Shown here in pieces: positions 53,904 through 63,630 of a stretch of DNA of 64,000 bases. The notes beneath the pieces were generated by a model that had not been told where the DNA came from, did no database searches, and saw nothing but the letters and a program-made list of their open reading frames with translations. Each line of letters starts with the position of its first letter. Position 1 is the first letter of the stretch. A program made the translations under genes and the position numbers. Source of the DNA: Methylocystis sp. IM3 (GTDB lineage Bacteria > Pseudomonadota > Alphaproteobacteria > Rhizobiales > Beijerinckiaceae); assembly GCF_038070105.1 (NCBI RefSeq), contig NZ_JBBPBZ010000001.1:248001-312000 (forward strand), written 5' to 3'.

Positions 53904-55478
53904 ATGTCGGACATCATGCGTAAGCATCTCGACTATTACACGCGTTATCTGGACCACGATATCCCCGCGGGGGTGGTCGTGTTTCTCGTGGCGCTGCCGC
54001 TCTGCCTCGGCATCGCGGTCGCCTCCGGAGCGCCGCCGTTTTCCGGCGTTATCGCCGGCATTGTCGGCGGTCTCGTCGTTTCCGTCGTCAGCGGTTCGCA
54101 ACTCAGCGTTTCCGGCCCGGCTGCGGGCCTCACCGTCATCGTCGCGGCGGCGGTGGAGAAATTTGGTCTCGGCGGCACCGTGCTGGCAGTCGCGCTCTCC
54201 GGCCTCTTCCAGATCGGCATGGGCTATGCCCGCGCGGGCGTGATCGGCGCCTATTTTCCTTCCGCCGTCATCAAGGGCATGCTGGCCGCAATCGGCCTGA
54301 TCCTGATCGTAAAGCAGTTGCCCCATGCGATCGGCTATGACGCAGACGCAGACCGCGATCTGTCCTTCCTCGAAGGCGGGGCCAATGCGACGTTTTCCTT
54401 TGTCTGGTCGTCGCGGAACTCCATCTCGCCCGGCTCCACAATCGTCGCTTTGGTCTCGCTCGCAATCTTGCTGCTATGGGACACGGACAGGATACGGGGA
54501 AACCGAATCCTCGCCCTTGTGCCGGGCCCGCTCGTCGCGGTGATCTTCGGCATTCTCTTCAACCTGGCCGCGCAGGCCGTGGCGCCTTTCTTCGCGATTT
54601 CCCCACAGCACCTTGTGACGCTGCCGCAAATCTTCGGGCCCCTTCAGTTCGCGGGACAGATCCGCTTGCCGGATCTTCGATTGCTGACGGACTACCATAT
54701 CTACGTGACGGCGGCGACCCTTGCCCTTGTCGGTAGTCTCGAGACGTTGCTCAGTCTCGAGGCAGTCGACAAGCTCGATCCACTCAAGCGCACGGCCCCC
54801 ACCAATCAGGAGCTCAAGGCGCAAGGCGTTGGCAATTTCGTAAGCGGTATGATGGGTGGTCTGCCTATAACAGCGGTAATCGTGCGTAGCTCCGCCAGCA
54901 TCAACGCCGGGGCGCACACCAAGGTTGCTTGCCTTGTGCATGGAGTGCTTTTGCTTTTGAGCGTCATGTTCCTCGCCAGTGTCCTGAACATGATCCCGCT
55001 CGCTTGCCTTGCGGCAGTGCTTCTGCTCACCGGTTACAAGCTGGCCAAGCCGAAACTCGTGGCTGAACAGTTCGAAAAGGGCTTCGAGCAATTTGCGCCT
55101 TTCGCAGTCACAATCGCGGCCATCCTTTTGACTGACCTGCTCAAGGGGATGGCGATCGGCATGGCGGTCGGTCTGTTCTTCGTGCTTCGCACGAATTACC
55201 ATTCGGCATTCACGCTTACCCGGGACGGCAACCATTACCTGTTGCGGCTGCAGAAAGATGTCTCGTTTCTCAACAAGGCGCCTCTACGCACTATTCTCGA
55301 GGAGATAGACGGAGACAGTTTCGTCGTCATCGACGGAACCCGGGCGACATTTATCGATCGCGACATCATGGAAACCCTCGAGGATTTCATGAAAGCCGCA
55401 AGCGACAACAACATCCGTGTCATCTTGAAGGACTTGCCGAGATTCGAGAAGACTGCGGCGCTGGCGGTGGTCGCCTGA
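53904..55478 (+). CDS. SulP-family anion (bicarbonate/sulfate) transporter
   Basis: 524 residues. About 11-12 transmembrane helices: DHDIPAGVVVFLVALPLCLG, GLVVSVVSGSQLSVSGPAAG (typical start of SulP), LIVKQLPHAIGYDAD, VGSLETLLSLEAVDKLD, and QELKAQGVGNFVSGMMGGLP with conserved Asn/Gly; C-terminal STAS domain (about 435-524, DGDSFVVIDGTRATFIDRDI). Pairing with carbonic anhydrase is a known layout of SulP bicarbonate importers (BicA-like). Confidence 0.9.
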   Translation: MSDIMRKHLDYYTRYLDHDIPAGVVVFLVALPLCLGIAVASGAPPFSGVIAGIVGGLVVSVVSGSQLSVSGPAAGLTVIVAAAVEKFGLGGTVLAVALSGLFQIGMGYARAGVIGAYFPSAVIKGMLAAIGLILIVKQLPHAIGYDADADRDLSFLEGGANATFSFVWSSRNSISPGSTIVALVSLAILLLWDTDRIRGNRILALVPGPLVAVIFGILFNLAAQAVAPFFAISPQHLVTLPQIFGPLQFAGQIRLPDLRLLTDYHIYVTAATLALVGSLETLLSLEAVDKLDPLKRTAPTNQELKAQGVGNFVSGMMGGLPITAVIVRSSASINAGAHTKVACLVHGVLLLLSVMFLASVLNMIPLACLAAVLLLTGYKLAKPKLVAEQFEKGFEQFAPFAVTIAAILLTDLLKGMAIGMAVGLFFVLRTNYHSAFTLTRDGNHYLLRLQKDVSFLNKAPLRTILEEIDGDSFVVIDGTRATFIDRDIMETLEDFMKAASDNNIRVILKDLPRFEKTAALAVVA

Positions 55479-55846
55479 ATGAAGGGCGCTGTTGGGGGTT
55501 TGGTGGGGGTCGGACGCTCTGTCTTGCGACGAAAAGGAGCTCAAAAAAGGCTTGGCGAGGTCGTTCGGGGCTCGGATTTCATACCGCCGCTCCTCTCAAC
55601 CCCTGGGCGCGCCAACTGGAGGGCCTGATGGCCAGCGAGACCTCCGCCTTTCCGAAATTCCAGCGGATGACGCGACTCGCTAAGGCTCCATTGCTGGTGA
55701 CGCCTTGACCTTTGCCAGTGAACGGCAATCCGGCCGACATCACAACTGGGAGGCGCGAGCGAGACGCCCCTCGATCTCGCCTGTATTGCAGCCTGGTCGG
55801 CGGCACGCCATTCTGAAACGCTCCATGACCCTAAGCGAGGCGAATC
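55479..55846. other. Gap between SulP and NnrS genes
   Basis: About 370 bases. No gene supported; low-complexity frames on both strands. Confidence 0.3.
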
Positions 55847-57055
55847 ATGCCCCCCATTCCGCGCTACCGCGCCCAACAGAGCCAAGCCTTCCTCGCAACT
55901 TTCCTCTCGGCAGGGTTCCGCCCCTTTTTTCTCTTCGCGGCGCTCTGGGCCGCCGTCGCGCTGCCCCTTTCGATCGCTTATTTCGAGATGGCCGCTGAAC
56001 TGCCGACGCGATTCTCACCCAGCATCTGGCACCCGCACGAGATGGCCTTCGGTTTCGGTGGCGCGGTTGTGGCGGGATTTCTACTCACGGCGATCCCCAA
56101 TTGGACAGGGCGAATGCCCTTGCAAGGCGCGCCGCTCGCGGGTCTTGTCGCGCTATGGCTTCTCGGCCGCATTGCCGTCTTCTTCTCCGCGAGTGCGCCG
56201 GCGCCCGTCGCGGCAGTGCTCGATCTCGCTTTTCCGGCCGCGTTCTTCGTCGTCGTCGCGCGCGAGATTGTGACCGGGCGGAACTGGCGCAACCTTCCCA
56301 TGGTGGTCGCGCTCGCCCTTCTCTTTGTCGGCAATATGCTCACGCATCTCGATGCGATGGATGTCGCTGAGACGGGCGCCCTTGGAGTGCGGTTGGGTAT
56401 AGCGACACTCGCCATGCTCGTTGCGCTCGTCGGGGGACGCATCACGCCGAGCTTCACCCGCAACTGGCTGGCGAGAGCCTTGCCCGGCGCCGGCGTGCCC
56501 GCCCCTTTCGGCGCGCTCGACCGCGTCGCGCTCGCGGCGACGCTCGTGGCGCTCATCGCCTGGGTGGCGCTCCCGGACACCACGCCGACCGCTGTTCTTC
56601 AAATCCTCGCTGGCGCCGCGCTGCTTCTGCGGCTGGCGCGCTGGCGCGGCGCCCGCACGGGAGCGGAGCCGCTCCTCTTTGTGCTGCATCTGGGCTATGG
56701 CTGGCTTGCGCTGGGCCTGTTGTTCATGGGCGTCAACAAACTTTTCCCTCTCACGGATGCGACGACGTCGCTGCATACGCTTACTGCCGGCGCCATTGGG
56801 ACCATGACGCTCGCCGTGATGACCCGCGCAACGCGTGGCCACACTGGCCGCCCGCTCGTCGCGGATCGTGGAACGGTGGCCATCTACATCGCCGTGACGC
56901 TCGCGGCGGCCCTTCGCGTCGGCGCGCCTTTTACGGGCGAATATTACTTTGTCGCCCTCGCGGTCGCAGCTGGGCTTTGGAGTCTAGCTTATGGGCTCTT
57001 CGTGCTGCTGTATTTCGGGATGCTGACGGGACCACGCGCGCGGGCCGACGCATAG
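55847..57055 (+). CDS. nnrS: NnrS-family membrane protein
   Basis: 402 residues, about 12 transmembrane helices. SAGFRPFFLFAALWAAVALP and IWHPHEMAFGFGGAVVAGFL are the NnrS signatures (the His pair is a suspected heme/Cu site), also TAIPNWTGRMPLQGAPL and GNMLTHLDAM, GGRITPSFTRNWL. NnrS proteins help cells survive NO stress and are usually under NnrR/Fnr control. No NO reductase gene lies here. Monocistronic; cut off from downstream DNA by an IS5-type element. Confidence 0.93.
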   Translation: MPPIPRYRAQQSQAFLATFLSAGFRPFFLFAALWAAVALPLSIAYFEMAAELPTRFSPSIWHPHEMAFGFGGAVVAGFLLTAIPNWTGRMPLQGAPLAGLVALWLLGRIAVFFSASAPAPVAAVLDLAFPAAFFVVVAREIVTGRNWRNLPMVVALALLFVGNMLTHLDAMDVAETGALGVRLGIATLAMLVALVGGRITPSFTRNWLARALPGAGVPAPFGALDRVALAATLVALIAWVALPDTTPTAVLQILAGAALLLRLARWRGARTGAEPLLFVLHLGYGWLALGLLFMGVNKLFPLTDATTSLHTLTAGAIGTMTLAVMTRATRGHTGRPLVADRGTVAIYIAVTLAAALRVGAPFTGEYYFVALAVAAGLWSLAYGLFVLLYFGMLTGPRARADA

Positions 57056-57352
57056 GCGCCGGCGTCATGTCCGTCTCGGCGTGGAGGCGCTCAAAACGCC
57101 CGATGCCGCTGCTCAGCGCAGCCGCCAAGGACAAACGCGTCAGAATCATCGGCGGAACCTATCGCCTCGCGCTCCGATGGCTTGGGATCGATGGAGCCGC
57201 TTGCAATCGCGGTCGAATTGGTGACGGAAATTCTGTGCAACCTTTCGAATTCTGGATCCGCCTCCCGGGGCATCGTCTCGAAACCCGCGCATGACGCCGA
57301 CATTCAATCATCGAGACAAATATCCGGCATTTTTCATGTAGCTGAGAGTTCT
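57056..57352. other. Gap downstream of nnrS
   Basis: About 300 bases; short Ser/Arg-rich frames only. Continues at 58666 on the far side of the inserted IS. Confidence 0.3.
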
Positions 57353-57356
57353 CTAG

Positions 57357-58661
57357 CAGGCCGTTGAAAAAGGGGTCTGCGTCGGCTTCATTCCGCTTCG
57401 CGCGGTGTTTTCAGGTCATGTCCGAGCCGGCTTACCTGGCTCGGAGGCGCGGGGCGCGCTTCCTCTCGTCCTCTTGCCTCACGCCGCGGCGAGCAGCTTT
57501 GGCAGCCGGATCAGATTATAGGCGGCGGCCGCGAAGGTGAAAGCGAAGCCCACTCGGTCGCATCCCCGAAACTTCGTCTTCTCCTGCCCGGCGACCGTCT
57601 TGATCCAGCCGAACCCCTCCTCGATTCGCTTGCGGATGCGCTGGCTGAGCCCGTAACCCTCGTGCCGCGTCGTGCGTCCATCGATGGCCGACGATCGGCC
57701 GCTGATGTTTTGCGCCACATGCGGCGTCACCCGCATCGAGCGCAGTTCGTTGACGAAGTCCTTGGCGTCATAGCCCTTGTCGGCCGCGAGGGTGATCCGC
57801 GTCGCGCGGTCGGCGCGCGGCTCGATCATGTGCAGCGCGGCGACGCGTTCGGCCTGGCCGTCGGCTTTGGTCAGGCACGCGTCGACGAACAGCGCGTTAC
57901 GGTTCTCCATCAGCGCATGGCCGATAAAACACAGCTTCGCCTCCTTGCCGGCGCCCTTGCGGTAAAGCCGCGCCTCCGGGTCGCTCGTCGAGGCGTGCGT
58001 CTCGTTCGAACGCTTCTCGCCATGGAAATCCGCTTCGCGGTTGCGCCCGCCGCTGCCTGGAGGCGGATCGTCCGTCCCGTCCTTCGAGCTTTCGCCGGCG
58101 TCTTTCGGCGTGAAGCTCTTCATCGACGCCCAGGCTTCGATCAGCGTGCCGTCGACTGAGAAATGATCGTTGCTCAGGAGTCGCTTCACGCGCGGCTGCG
58201 CCAGCACGGCGGAAAGAAATTTCGCCGCGACGTCGCCGTCGAGCAGCCGGTCGCGATTCTTCGAGAATGTCGAATGATCCCAGACGGGATCGTCCACCCC
58301 GAGCCCCACGAACCAGCGAAACAAAAGGTCGAAATCCAGCCGCTCCATGAGCTGGCGCTCGGAGCGGATTGAATAGAAGGCTTGCAGCAGCATGGCGCGC
58401 AGCAGCTTCTCCGGCGGGATGGAGGGCCGCCCGGTCGCGGCGTAAAGCGCCGAAAACTCCCCGGCCAAAGCAGCCAGAGCCTCGTTCGCCAGATCGCGGA
58501 TGACCCGTAGCGGATGCGCTTTCGAAACGCGCGACTCCAGGTCCACGTAGCTGAACAACGCCCCCGAGCGCGCGTCCTCACCCCGCATCCCAAGCCTCCC
58601 CTGTCCAAAAACAAGGGAATCATATCAGCGACGCTCAGGCGAGGGGTTTTTCAACAGCCTG
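57357..58661. mobile_element. IS5-type insertion sequence, complete
   Basis: 1305 bp. Ends CAGGCCGTTGAAAAA (57357) and inverted TTTTTCAACAGCCTG (58647-58661), 14 of 15 matching, and direct CTAG on both sides (57353-57356, 58662-58665), which fits the YTAR target of IS5. One intact transposase. The intact ends and target duplication suggest recent insertion. Confidence 0.85.
57479..58588 (-). CDS. IS5-family transposase, intact
   Basis: 369 residues. PSIPPEKLLRAMLLQAFYSI and ERLDFDLLFRWFVGLGVDDP, DHSTFSKNRDRLL (N-terminal DUF772 region), then DDE catalytic domain: SVDGTLIEAWAS (first Asp), TLAADKGYDAKDFVNELR (second Asp), and RKRIEEGFGWIKTVAGQEKT (Glu). Normal length, no frameshift; likely active. 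Confidence 0.9.
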   Translation of the reverse strand: MRGEDARSGALFSYVDLESRVSKAHPLRVIRDLANEALAALAGEFSALYAATGRPSIPPEKLLRAMLLQAFYSIRSERQLMERLDFDLLFRWFVGLGVDDPVWDHSTFSKNRDRLLDGDVAAKFLSAVLAQPRVKRLLSNDHFSVDGTLIEAWASMKSFTPKDAGESSKDGTDDPPPGSGGRNREADFHGEKRSNETHASTSDPEARLYRKGAGKEAKLCFIGHALMENRNALFVDACLTKADGQAERVAALHMIEPRADRATRITLAADKGYDAKDFVNELRSMRVTPHVAQNISGRSSAIDGRTTRHEGYGLSQRIRKRIEEGFGWIKTVAGQEKTKFRGCDRVGFAFTFAAAAYNLIRLPKLLAAA

Positions 58662-58665
58662 CTAG

Positions 58666-59002
58666 CCCTCTCTGTGCCCATCTGGCCGGCCGAGAAAAGC
58701 TGCGGAGTAGCGGAAGATCCATTTTTTCCTGGAGGTCCGCCGTTCGAACGGAATCGTAGCGCTGGCTCCGGCAAACCCGTCGCCGCAGTCATCTAAAAGT
58801 TTCATGGGTGCGCCAACACCGCTCCAAATGGAGGGAGCAGTTCGCGCAAGCCGCTGCGCAAGAGCCGCGCCGCGTCGAACGGCTGGAAATAGAACTCGTG
58901 TCTCTGTCTTCTCCTGGACAGCCCCTGGCAGATCAGATGGCGGGAGAACAGCGGCTTGAGGCTGCTCTCCCCAATGATAAGGCAGCCGTAATGCCCGGCC
59001 AC
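58666..59002. other. Gap between IS5 and smbP
   Basis: About 340 bases, continuation of the sequence that was interrupted by the IS. No gene supported. Confidence 0.3.
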
Positions 59003-59341
59003 TTATTTCTTGGCGGCCTCAAGATGCGTCAGCGCTTCCTCGGCATGCTTCGTCGCGCTAGCGGCGTCCTTCTTCTTGCCCTCGGAAATGGCGGCGTTCA
59101 GGTGCGTGATGCCTTCCTTCGTGTGAGGGTTGGCCTTCTCTTTTTCCGCGGCGTCGGCGTGAGTAAGCGCCGCCTCGGCGTGCGTCACCAGTACGTCAGC
59201 GTGGCCTGCCTTGCCATGTTCGATCGCTTCCTTCGTATGCTTGATCGCTTCCCCAAGATGGTCTTCCGCGAGAGCCAAGCGTGGAGCAAAAAACGCAGCG
59301 AGGCCCAGGCCCAGCACGAGAATGAAAATTCTACGAGTCAT
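59003..59341 (-). CDS. smbP: SmbP-like small metal-binding protein
   Basis: 112 residues. Signal peptide MTRRIFILVLGLGLAAFFAP ending at ALA-ED, then His-rich alpha-helical repeats: HLGEAIKHTKEAIEHGKAGH, ADVLVTHAEAALTHADAAEK and SATKHAEEALTHLEAAKK, with His every few residues. SmbP of Nitrosomonas europaea is a periplasmic copper-binding four-helix protein with the same repeats. Copper buffering would fit a copper-dependent (methano- or nitrifier-like) lifestyle. Isolated between IS elements. Confidence 0.85.
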   Translation of the reverse strand: MTRRIFILVLGLGLAAFFAPRLALAEDHLGEAIKHTKEAIEHGKAGHADVLVTHAEAALTHADAAEKEKANPHTKEGITHLNAAISEGKKKDAASATKHAEEALTHLEAAKK

Positions 59342-59745
59342 TGAAATCCTCCCCGATGACGAGTCTCCCTCCCCTTTTAGAGGAGCGCATCTGGAGCATG
59401 AGCTAGTTCACGCTGGCTGGCAAGAAGCGGGGTTAAAACAAAACCGACGACGCGCAATAAGCGAAGCCGCTACTTTTGTTCCAAGTCTGGCATCCAGATA
59501 ATCGCCGCCATGGTTAAGTCGCGGTTCATTGCTTCTGCTAACCGACCTCGCATCGGCAGACGGCGCAGGATCGCCCAAACGCACGTTTAGATACATTAGC
59601 ACTACTTTGGCAGATTTTTGAGAGGTCCTGCACTTTTGGGATTGAACGAAGCCGCTATCGCGGCGGGAGGGGCGAGGTCGCGTGATTGGCCTCCTGTCTG
59701 AGAGGATTTGGGCGTTGCAACCCACCTCAGACAGGAGGTTTCCAG
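59342..59745. other. Gap upstream of smbP and of the IS91-type unit
   Basis: About 400 bases. No gene. A 13-base imperfect repeat GACAGGAGG precedes the recombinase ATG. The 5' boundary of the IS91-like unit is somewhere here; the first plausible junction is near 59620-59700, where GAGGTCC occurs (compare the repeat at 63631). Confidence 0.3.
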
Positions 59746-60596
59746 ATGGCCGAGATCAGCCCTCTGCGTCGTCGCATGATCGAAGACATGACGGTCCGCA
59801 ATCTTTCGCCGGCGACCCAGCAATCCTACATCCACGCCGTCGCGAGGTTCAGCCAATATTTCGGGCGTTCCCCTGATCGCCTCGGGCTGGAGGACGTCCG
59901 CGCCTACCAGGTGCATTTGATCTCGAAGAGCATATCCTGGGCGTCGCTCAACCAGATCGTCTGCGCGCTCCGCTTTTTCTACGGGGTGACGCTCGGCTGC
60001 GACGATCCCGGAGCGGATCGCCTATGCCCGCGAGCCGCGCAAGCTCCCGTCCGTGCTGAGCACCGACGAAGTGGTCCGTTTTCTCGAATCCGTCTCCAGC
60101 CTCAAAGCGCGCATCGCGCTCACCACAGCCTATGCCGCGGGACTGCGCGTGTCGGAGGTGATCGGCCTGAGGGTAGCCGACATCGACAGCGACCGCATGG
60201 TCATCCGGATCGAGCGCGGCAAGGGCGGCAAACGTCATGCTGTCTGAGCAATTGCTCAGCATTCTGCGCAGCTATTGGCGTCTCGCGCGGCCAGAGAGCT
60301 TCTTGTTTCCCGGTCGCGACAAGAATAAGCCGATCGAGCAAACCGTCCTGCACGCCGCCTGCCGTTCGGCGCGTGCGGCGGCTGGCATCGACAAGCGCGT
60401 GAGCGTCCATATCCTGCGACACAGCTTCGCGACGCATCTCCTGGAGAGCGGCGTCGACATTCGCATCATCCAGGTGCTGCTCGGCCACGAGCATCTGTCG
60501 ACGACGGCGCGCAACACGCAGGTCTCGACGCATCTGATCAGCGGGACGAAGAGCCCCCTGGACCGCCTTTCCCTGGAGGTGACGCCGCCCGAGTGA
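59746..60596 (+). pseudogene. Tyrosine recombinase (integrase), two frameshifts
   Basis: Three pieces: 59746-60000 (N-terminal SAM-like core-binding domain: RMIEDMTVRNLSPATQQSYI, LNQIVCALRFFYGVTLGC); a shift near 60005 into IPERIAYAREPRKLPSVLST and then [20 protein letters not shown] (catalytic Arg); a second shift near 60235 (RHAV to [14 protein letters not shown]) and then [20 protein letters not shown], ending [17 protein letters not shown] with His/Arg and a final Asn-Thr where the catalytic Tyr should be. The family often lies directly before IS91-type transposases, as here. Not functional as read. Confidence 0.8.
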
Positions 60597-60602
60597 CCGG
60601 GC

Positions 60603-61787
60603 GTGGAGAGGCCGGCGATCGAGCTCGCCGACATCTTCCGCCGCCATGGCGATGCCTATCGTCGCGATCACGCCGGGCGTCTCGGCCGCGGCGAGCGACG
60701 CGTCATGGGCGCGATCGCGGCGTGCCGGACGGCGGCGCTCGGCGGCCATGTCGAGCAATGCGGCGATTGCGGCGCCAGACGCATCGCCTACAACTCCTGC
60801 CGGAACCGGCATTGCCCAAAATGCCAGGGCGCGGCGCGCGCCGCCTGGCTCGACGCGCGCAAGGCCGAGCTGCTGCCGGCGCCTTATTTCCATCTTGTCT
60901 TCACCCTGCCGCCGGCGGCGGCCGAGGTCGCCTTCCAGAACAAGAGGCTTCTCTACGCCGCGCTGATGCGCGCCGCCGCCGAGGCGACCATGACCCTCGC
61001 CGCAAATCCGAAGCGGCTCGGCGCCAGGATCGGCCTGCTCGCGGTTCTCCACACCTGGGGGCAGACGCTCACCCATCATCCCCATGTCCATTGCGTCGTC
61101 CCCGGCGGCGGCGTCTCGCTCGACGGCGAGCGCTGGATCGTTTGCAAGCCGGGCTTCTTCCTGCCGGTGAAGGCGCTGGCGCGCTTGTTCCGCCGATTGT
61201 TCCTCGCCACCCTGGAGGCGGCGTTCGACAAAGGCGAGCTTGGCTTTTTCGGCGAGTTGGCGCCGCTTTGCGATCCACGCGCTTTCGCCGAGCGCATCGT
61301 TGCGCTGCGCAAGACCGATTGGATCGTCTACGCCAAGCCGCCTTTCGGCGGCCCTGAGCAGGTGCTCGCCTATCTCGCGCGCTACACTCACCGCGCAGCG
61401 ATCGCCAATTCGAGGCTGGTCGCAGCTGGCGACGACAACGTCGCTTTCTCTTACAAGGACTATCGCCGCCAGGGGCGCCGTCGGATCATGCGCCTTTCGC
61501 CCGACGAGTTTATTCGCCGCTTTCTGCTGCATGTGCTCCCCGACGGCTTTCACCGCATCCGCCATTATGGCCTTCTGGCCAGGGGCGACCGCGAGGAGCG
61601 GCTCGCGCTCTGTCGTCGGCTCGCCGCCGCCGAACATCCGGTCGAGCCGAAGGTCGGCACCCGCGAGGATCCGGCGACCACCGCAATTGGCGCCGCCTTC
61701 CCATGCCCCGACTGCGGCGGACTCATGCGCCGCATCGGCGTCGTTCCGCCCGCGAGGCCTCGACCGTTCCGATGCGACACGTCATGA
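60603..61787 (+). CDS. IS91-family transposase (Y2 rolling-circle type)
   Basis: 394 residues. N-terminal zinc-finger region (CGDCGARRIAYNSCRNRHCP, KCQ) and the two-Tyr transposase domain: FHLVFTLPPA, THHPHVHCVVPGGG (HUH His pair), YLARYTHRAAIANSRL with catalytic Tyr, FSYKDYRRQGRRR with another Tyr. Full length. Starts six bases after the broken recombinase gene. IS91-type elements move by rolling circle and can carry neighbours with them. Confidence 0.88.
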   Translation: MERPAIELADIFRRHGDAYRRDHAGRLGRGERRVMGAIAACRTAALGGHVEQCGDCGARRIAYNSCRNRHCPKCQGAARAAWLDARKAELLPAPYFHLVFTLPPAAAEVAFQNKRLLYAALMRAAAEATMTLAANPKRLGARIGLLAVLHTWGQTLTHHPHVHCVVPGGGVSLDGERWIVCKPGFFLPVKALARLFRRLFLATLEAAFDKGELGFFGELAPLCDPRAFAERIVALRKTDWIVYAKPPFGGPEQVLAYLARYTHRAAIANSRLVAAGDDNVAFSYKDYRRQGRRRIMRLSPDEFIRRFLLHVLPDGFHRIRHYGLLARGDREERLALCRRLAAAEHPVEPKVGTREDPATTAIGAAFPCPDCGGLMRRIGVVPPARPRPFRCDTS

Positions 61788-62386
61788 GCCCGGCCATCAC
61801 CCCCGCTCGGAACCCGGCACAACTCCCCCGTTTCGCTCATCGCACGATGCGCCGACGGGGCGCCGCCTCGCGCCGCGAGCGCGAAAATCTTCATCCACAT
61901 GCCGCCGATACCGCGACAGACGGCCACGAATGTCGGCCCGCTCGAGCGCTTCCCGCCCATGCGCGGACTTCTCGTCTCCCGCCGCAAGCACCGGCGCCCA
62001 CCGCGGCCCTGCTACCAACGACAACGAGACGCGCTTTCCCCATAGTGGCTAACGACCCGCGCCTTCGTTCAATCCGGCTCACATGGGGAGGTTCGCGTCA
62101 AGGGGGTTAGATTTAGTGGCGCATAAGTAAGACTCCTATTGCGGTTTCGGTATCCAAGGTCTGAGCCAGCTTCCGCGACCTGGTTTTTCCTCGCCAGATC
62201 AAACTCACATTCGGTCGCCGTTCGTGACGGCTGCGCCAATATCCCGCTTGCGGCGGGTGGGCTCAGGAAGACGAGACCATTCTTAAGTTCGGCGGTTCAG
62301 GCCATGCCGGATTTCGGTTCGTCTGCCCGGATCCGCCAGGACTGATCAGATTCCTGGACGATTGAGGATTTGGCTGGTGTACGTCA
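61788..62386. other. IS91 downstream region
   Basis: About 600 bases between the IS91 and IS110 transposases. No gene supported. A rolling-circle origin/terminus may be here, but I cannot assign a hairpin with GTTC or similar with confidence. Confidence 0.3.
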
Positions 62387-63556
62387 TCAGGCGGCTTTCA
62401 TCACGGCTCCCTCAATGACGACGCCGGAGGTCACACATTTCCACAGCGCCACCAGCAGTTTTCGCGCCAATGCCACGATAGTCGTTTTTTTGAGGCGGCC
62501 ACTGTTGCGCCTGACCCGCTCTTTGAACCACACGGCCAGCGCCGAATATGGCTGATGCCGAAGCCATAGCCAGGACAACTGAATGAGCGTTGTTCGCAAT
62601 CGCGGATTGCCGGCTTTAGACACGCCTTGTTCGTGATCGACCGATCCACTCTGCCAGGGTGTCGGCGCTAAGCCCGCATAAGAAGCGACCTGGCGTCGAT
62701 TGTCGAAATGCCGGAATAGCCCTTCCGACCAGAGGACGGCGGCGAACTCTGGACCGATACCTTTGATGGTGAGCAACATTGCCGCCGGTTCTGGCGCCGC
62801 GACTCGTTTTTGCGTGGCAAGCAGCGTATCCCGCTCGGTCTCCACCGCCTTGATCTGCTCAAGCAGGAGCTCGAGCCGATCAAGTTCACGAGTGATTTGA
62901 GCCTTGAGATGCGGCGGCAATGGACGGCCATCGCCCGTCTTCAGCTCTTCGACCCGTCGTCGTCGATCGCGACGCAGCGGCTCGTAACCGGATACGCCCT
63001 GCGAGAACAGCAATCCTTTGATCCTGTTGATGTGCGAAACGCGCTCGTTGGTTAGCACCTTGCGCTCGCGACAAAGACGTCGGCGGTCTTCGTCCTCGGG
63101 GGTCGGCGCGTTGATCATCGCGCACACCCGAGGCTCGCCGCGCTTGTGCGCCAGCAGCGCGCGAAGCGGCGCCTCGCCATCGATCCTGTCGGTTTTCGCC
63201 CGTCGGCGCCGACGTGATGTCGCGATCGAGGCCGGATCGACGACATGGCTTTCAATCCCTTCTCTCTCCAGCACTCGATGAATCCAGAAGCCGTCCAACC
63301 CGGCTTCCTGAATGACGACGATCGGGAAGGATTTTCCAGTTCGCGCCGGCGCCTTCTGTCTGAGGTCCGAAAAGCGCGCCAACAGCGCGACGATGTCCCC
63401 AGCAGGCACAGCGTGCTTCGACATCTTCTCGTCACTGCCCGGCGACAGCGATGTGATCAACCAGGTTGAACGGCTCAATTCCATTGAGATGAAAATCGCG
63501 CCAATATCGATGCGGATAGCGTTCGGCGTTTCGTGTCGATTAGCTCCAACTTGCAT
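62387..63556 (-). CDS. IS110-family transposase, complete
   Basis: 389 residues from the ATG at 63556. DEDD-type (RuvC-like) N-terminus: IFISMELSRSTWLITSLSPG (Glu in place of the usual first Asp, as in one subgroup), IVVIQEAGLDGFWIHRVLE, ARRKTDRIDGEAPLRALLA-like block (RAKTDRIDGEAPLRALLA), and C-terminal helix region LLTIKGIGPEFAAVLWSEGL, ASYAGLAPTPWQSGSVDHEQ and VSKAGNPRLRTTLIQLSWLW with the catalytic Ser region. Full length, likely active. Confidence 0.9.
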   Translation of the reverse strand: MQVGANRHETPNAIRIDIGAIFISMELSRSTWLITSLSPGSDEKMSKHAVPAGDIVALLARFSDLRQKAPARTGKSFPIVVIQEAGLDGFWIHRVLEREGIESHVVDPASIATSRRRRRAKTDRIDGEAPLRALLAHKRGEPRVCAMINAPTPEDEDRRRLCRERKVLTNERVSHINRIKGLLFSQGVSGYEPLRRDRRRRVEELKTGDGRPLPPHLKAQITRELDRLELLLEQIKAVETERDTLLATQKRVAAPEPAAMLLTIKGIGPEFAAVLWSEGLFRHFDNRRQVASYAGLAPTPWQSGSVDHEQGVSKAGNPRLRTTLIQLSWLWLRHQPYSALAVWFKERVRRNSGRLKKTTIVALARKLLVALWKCVTSGVVIEGAVMKAA

Positions 63557-63630
63557 GGTCGTCTCCAGAGTCGGTGTTCGCAACCTCACTCTGCCAGAGC
63601 GCCGGTCGCTCTCCACCTCCCCATGGGATC

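Noticed and set aside
60201..61637. A 478-codon open frame opposite the IS91 transposase
   Set aside because: Antisense shadow of a GC-rich transposase gene; no motif.
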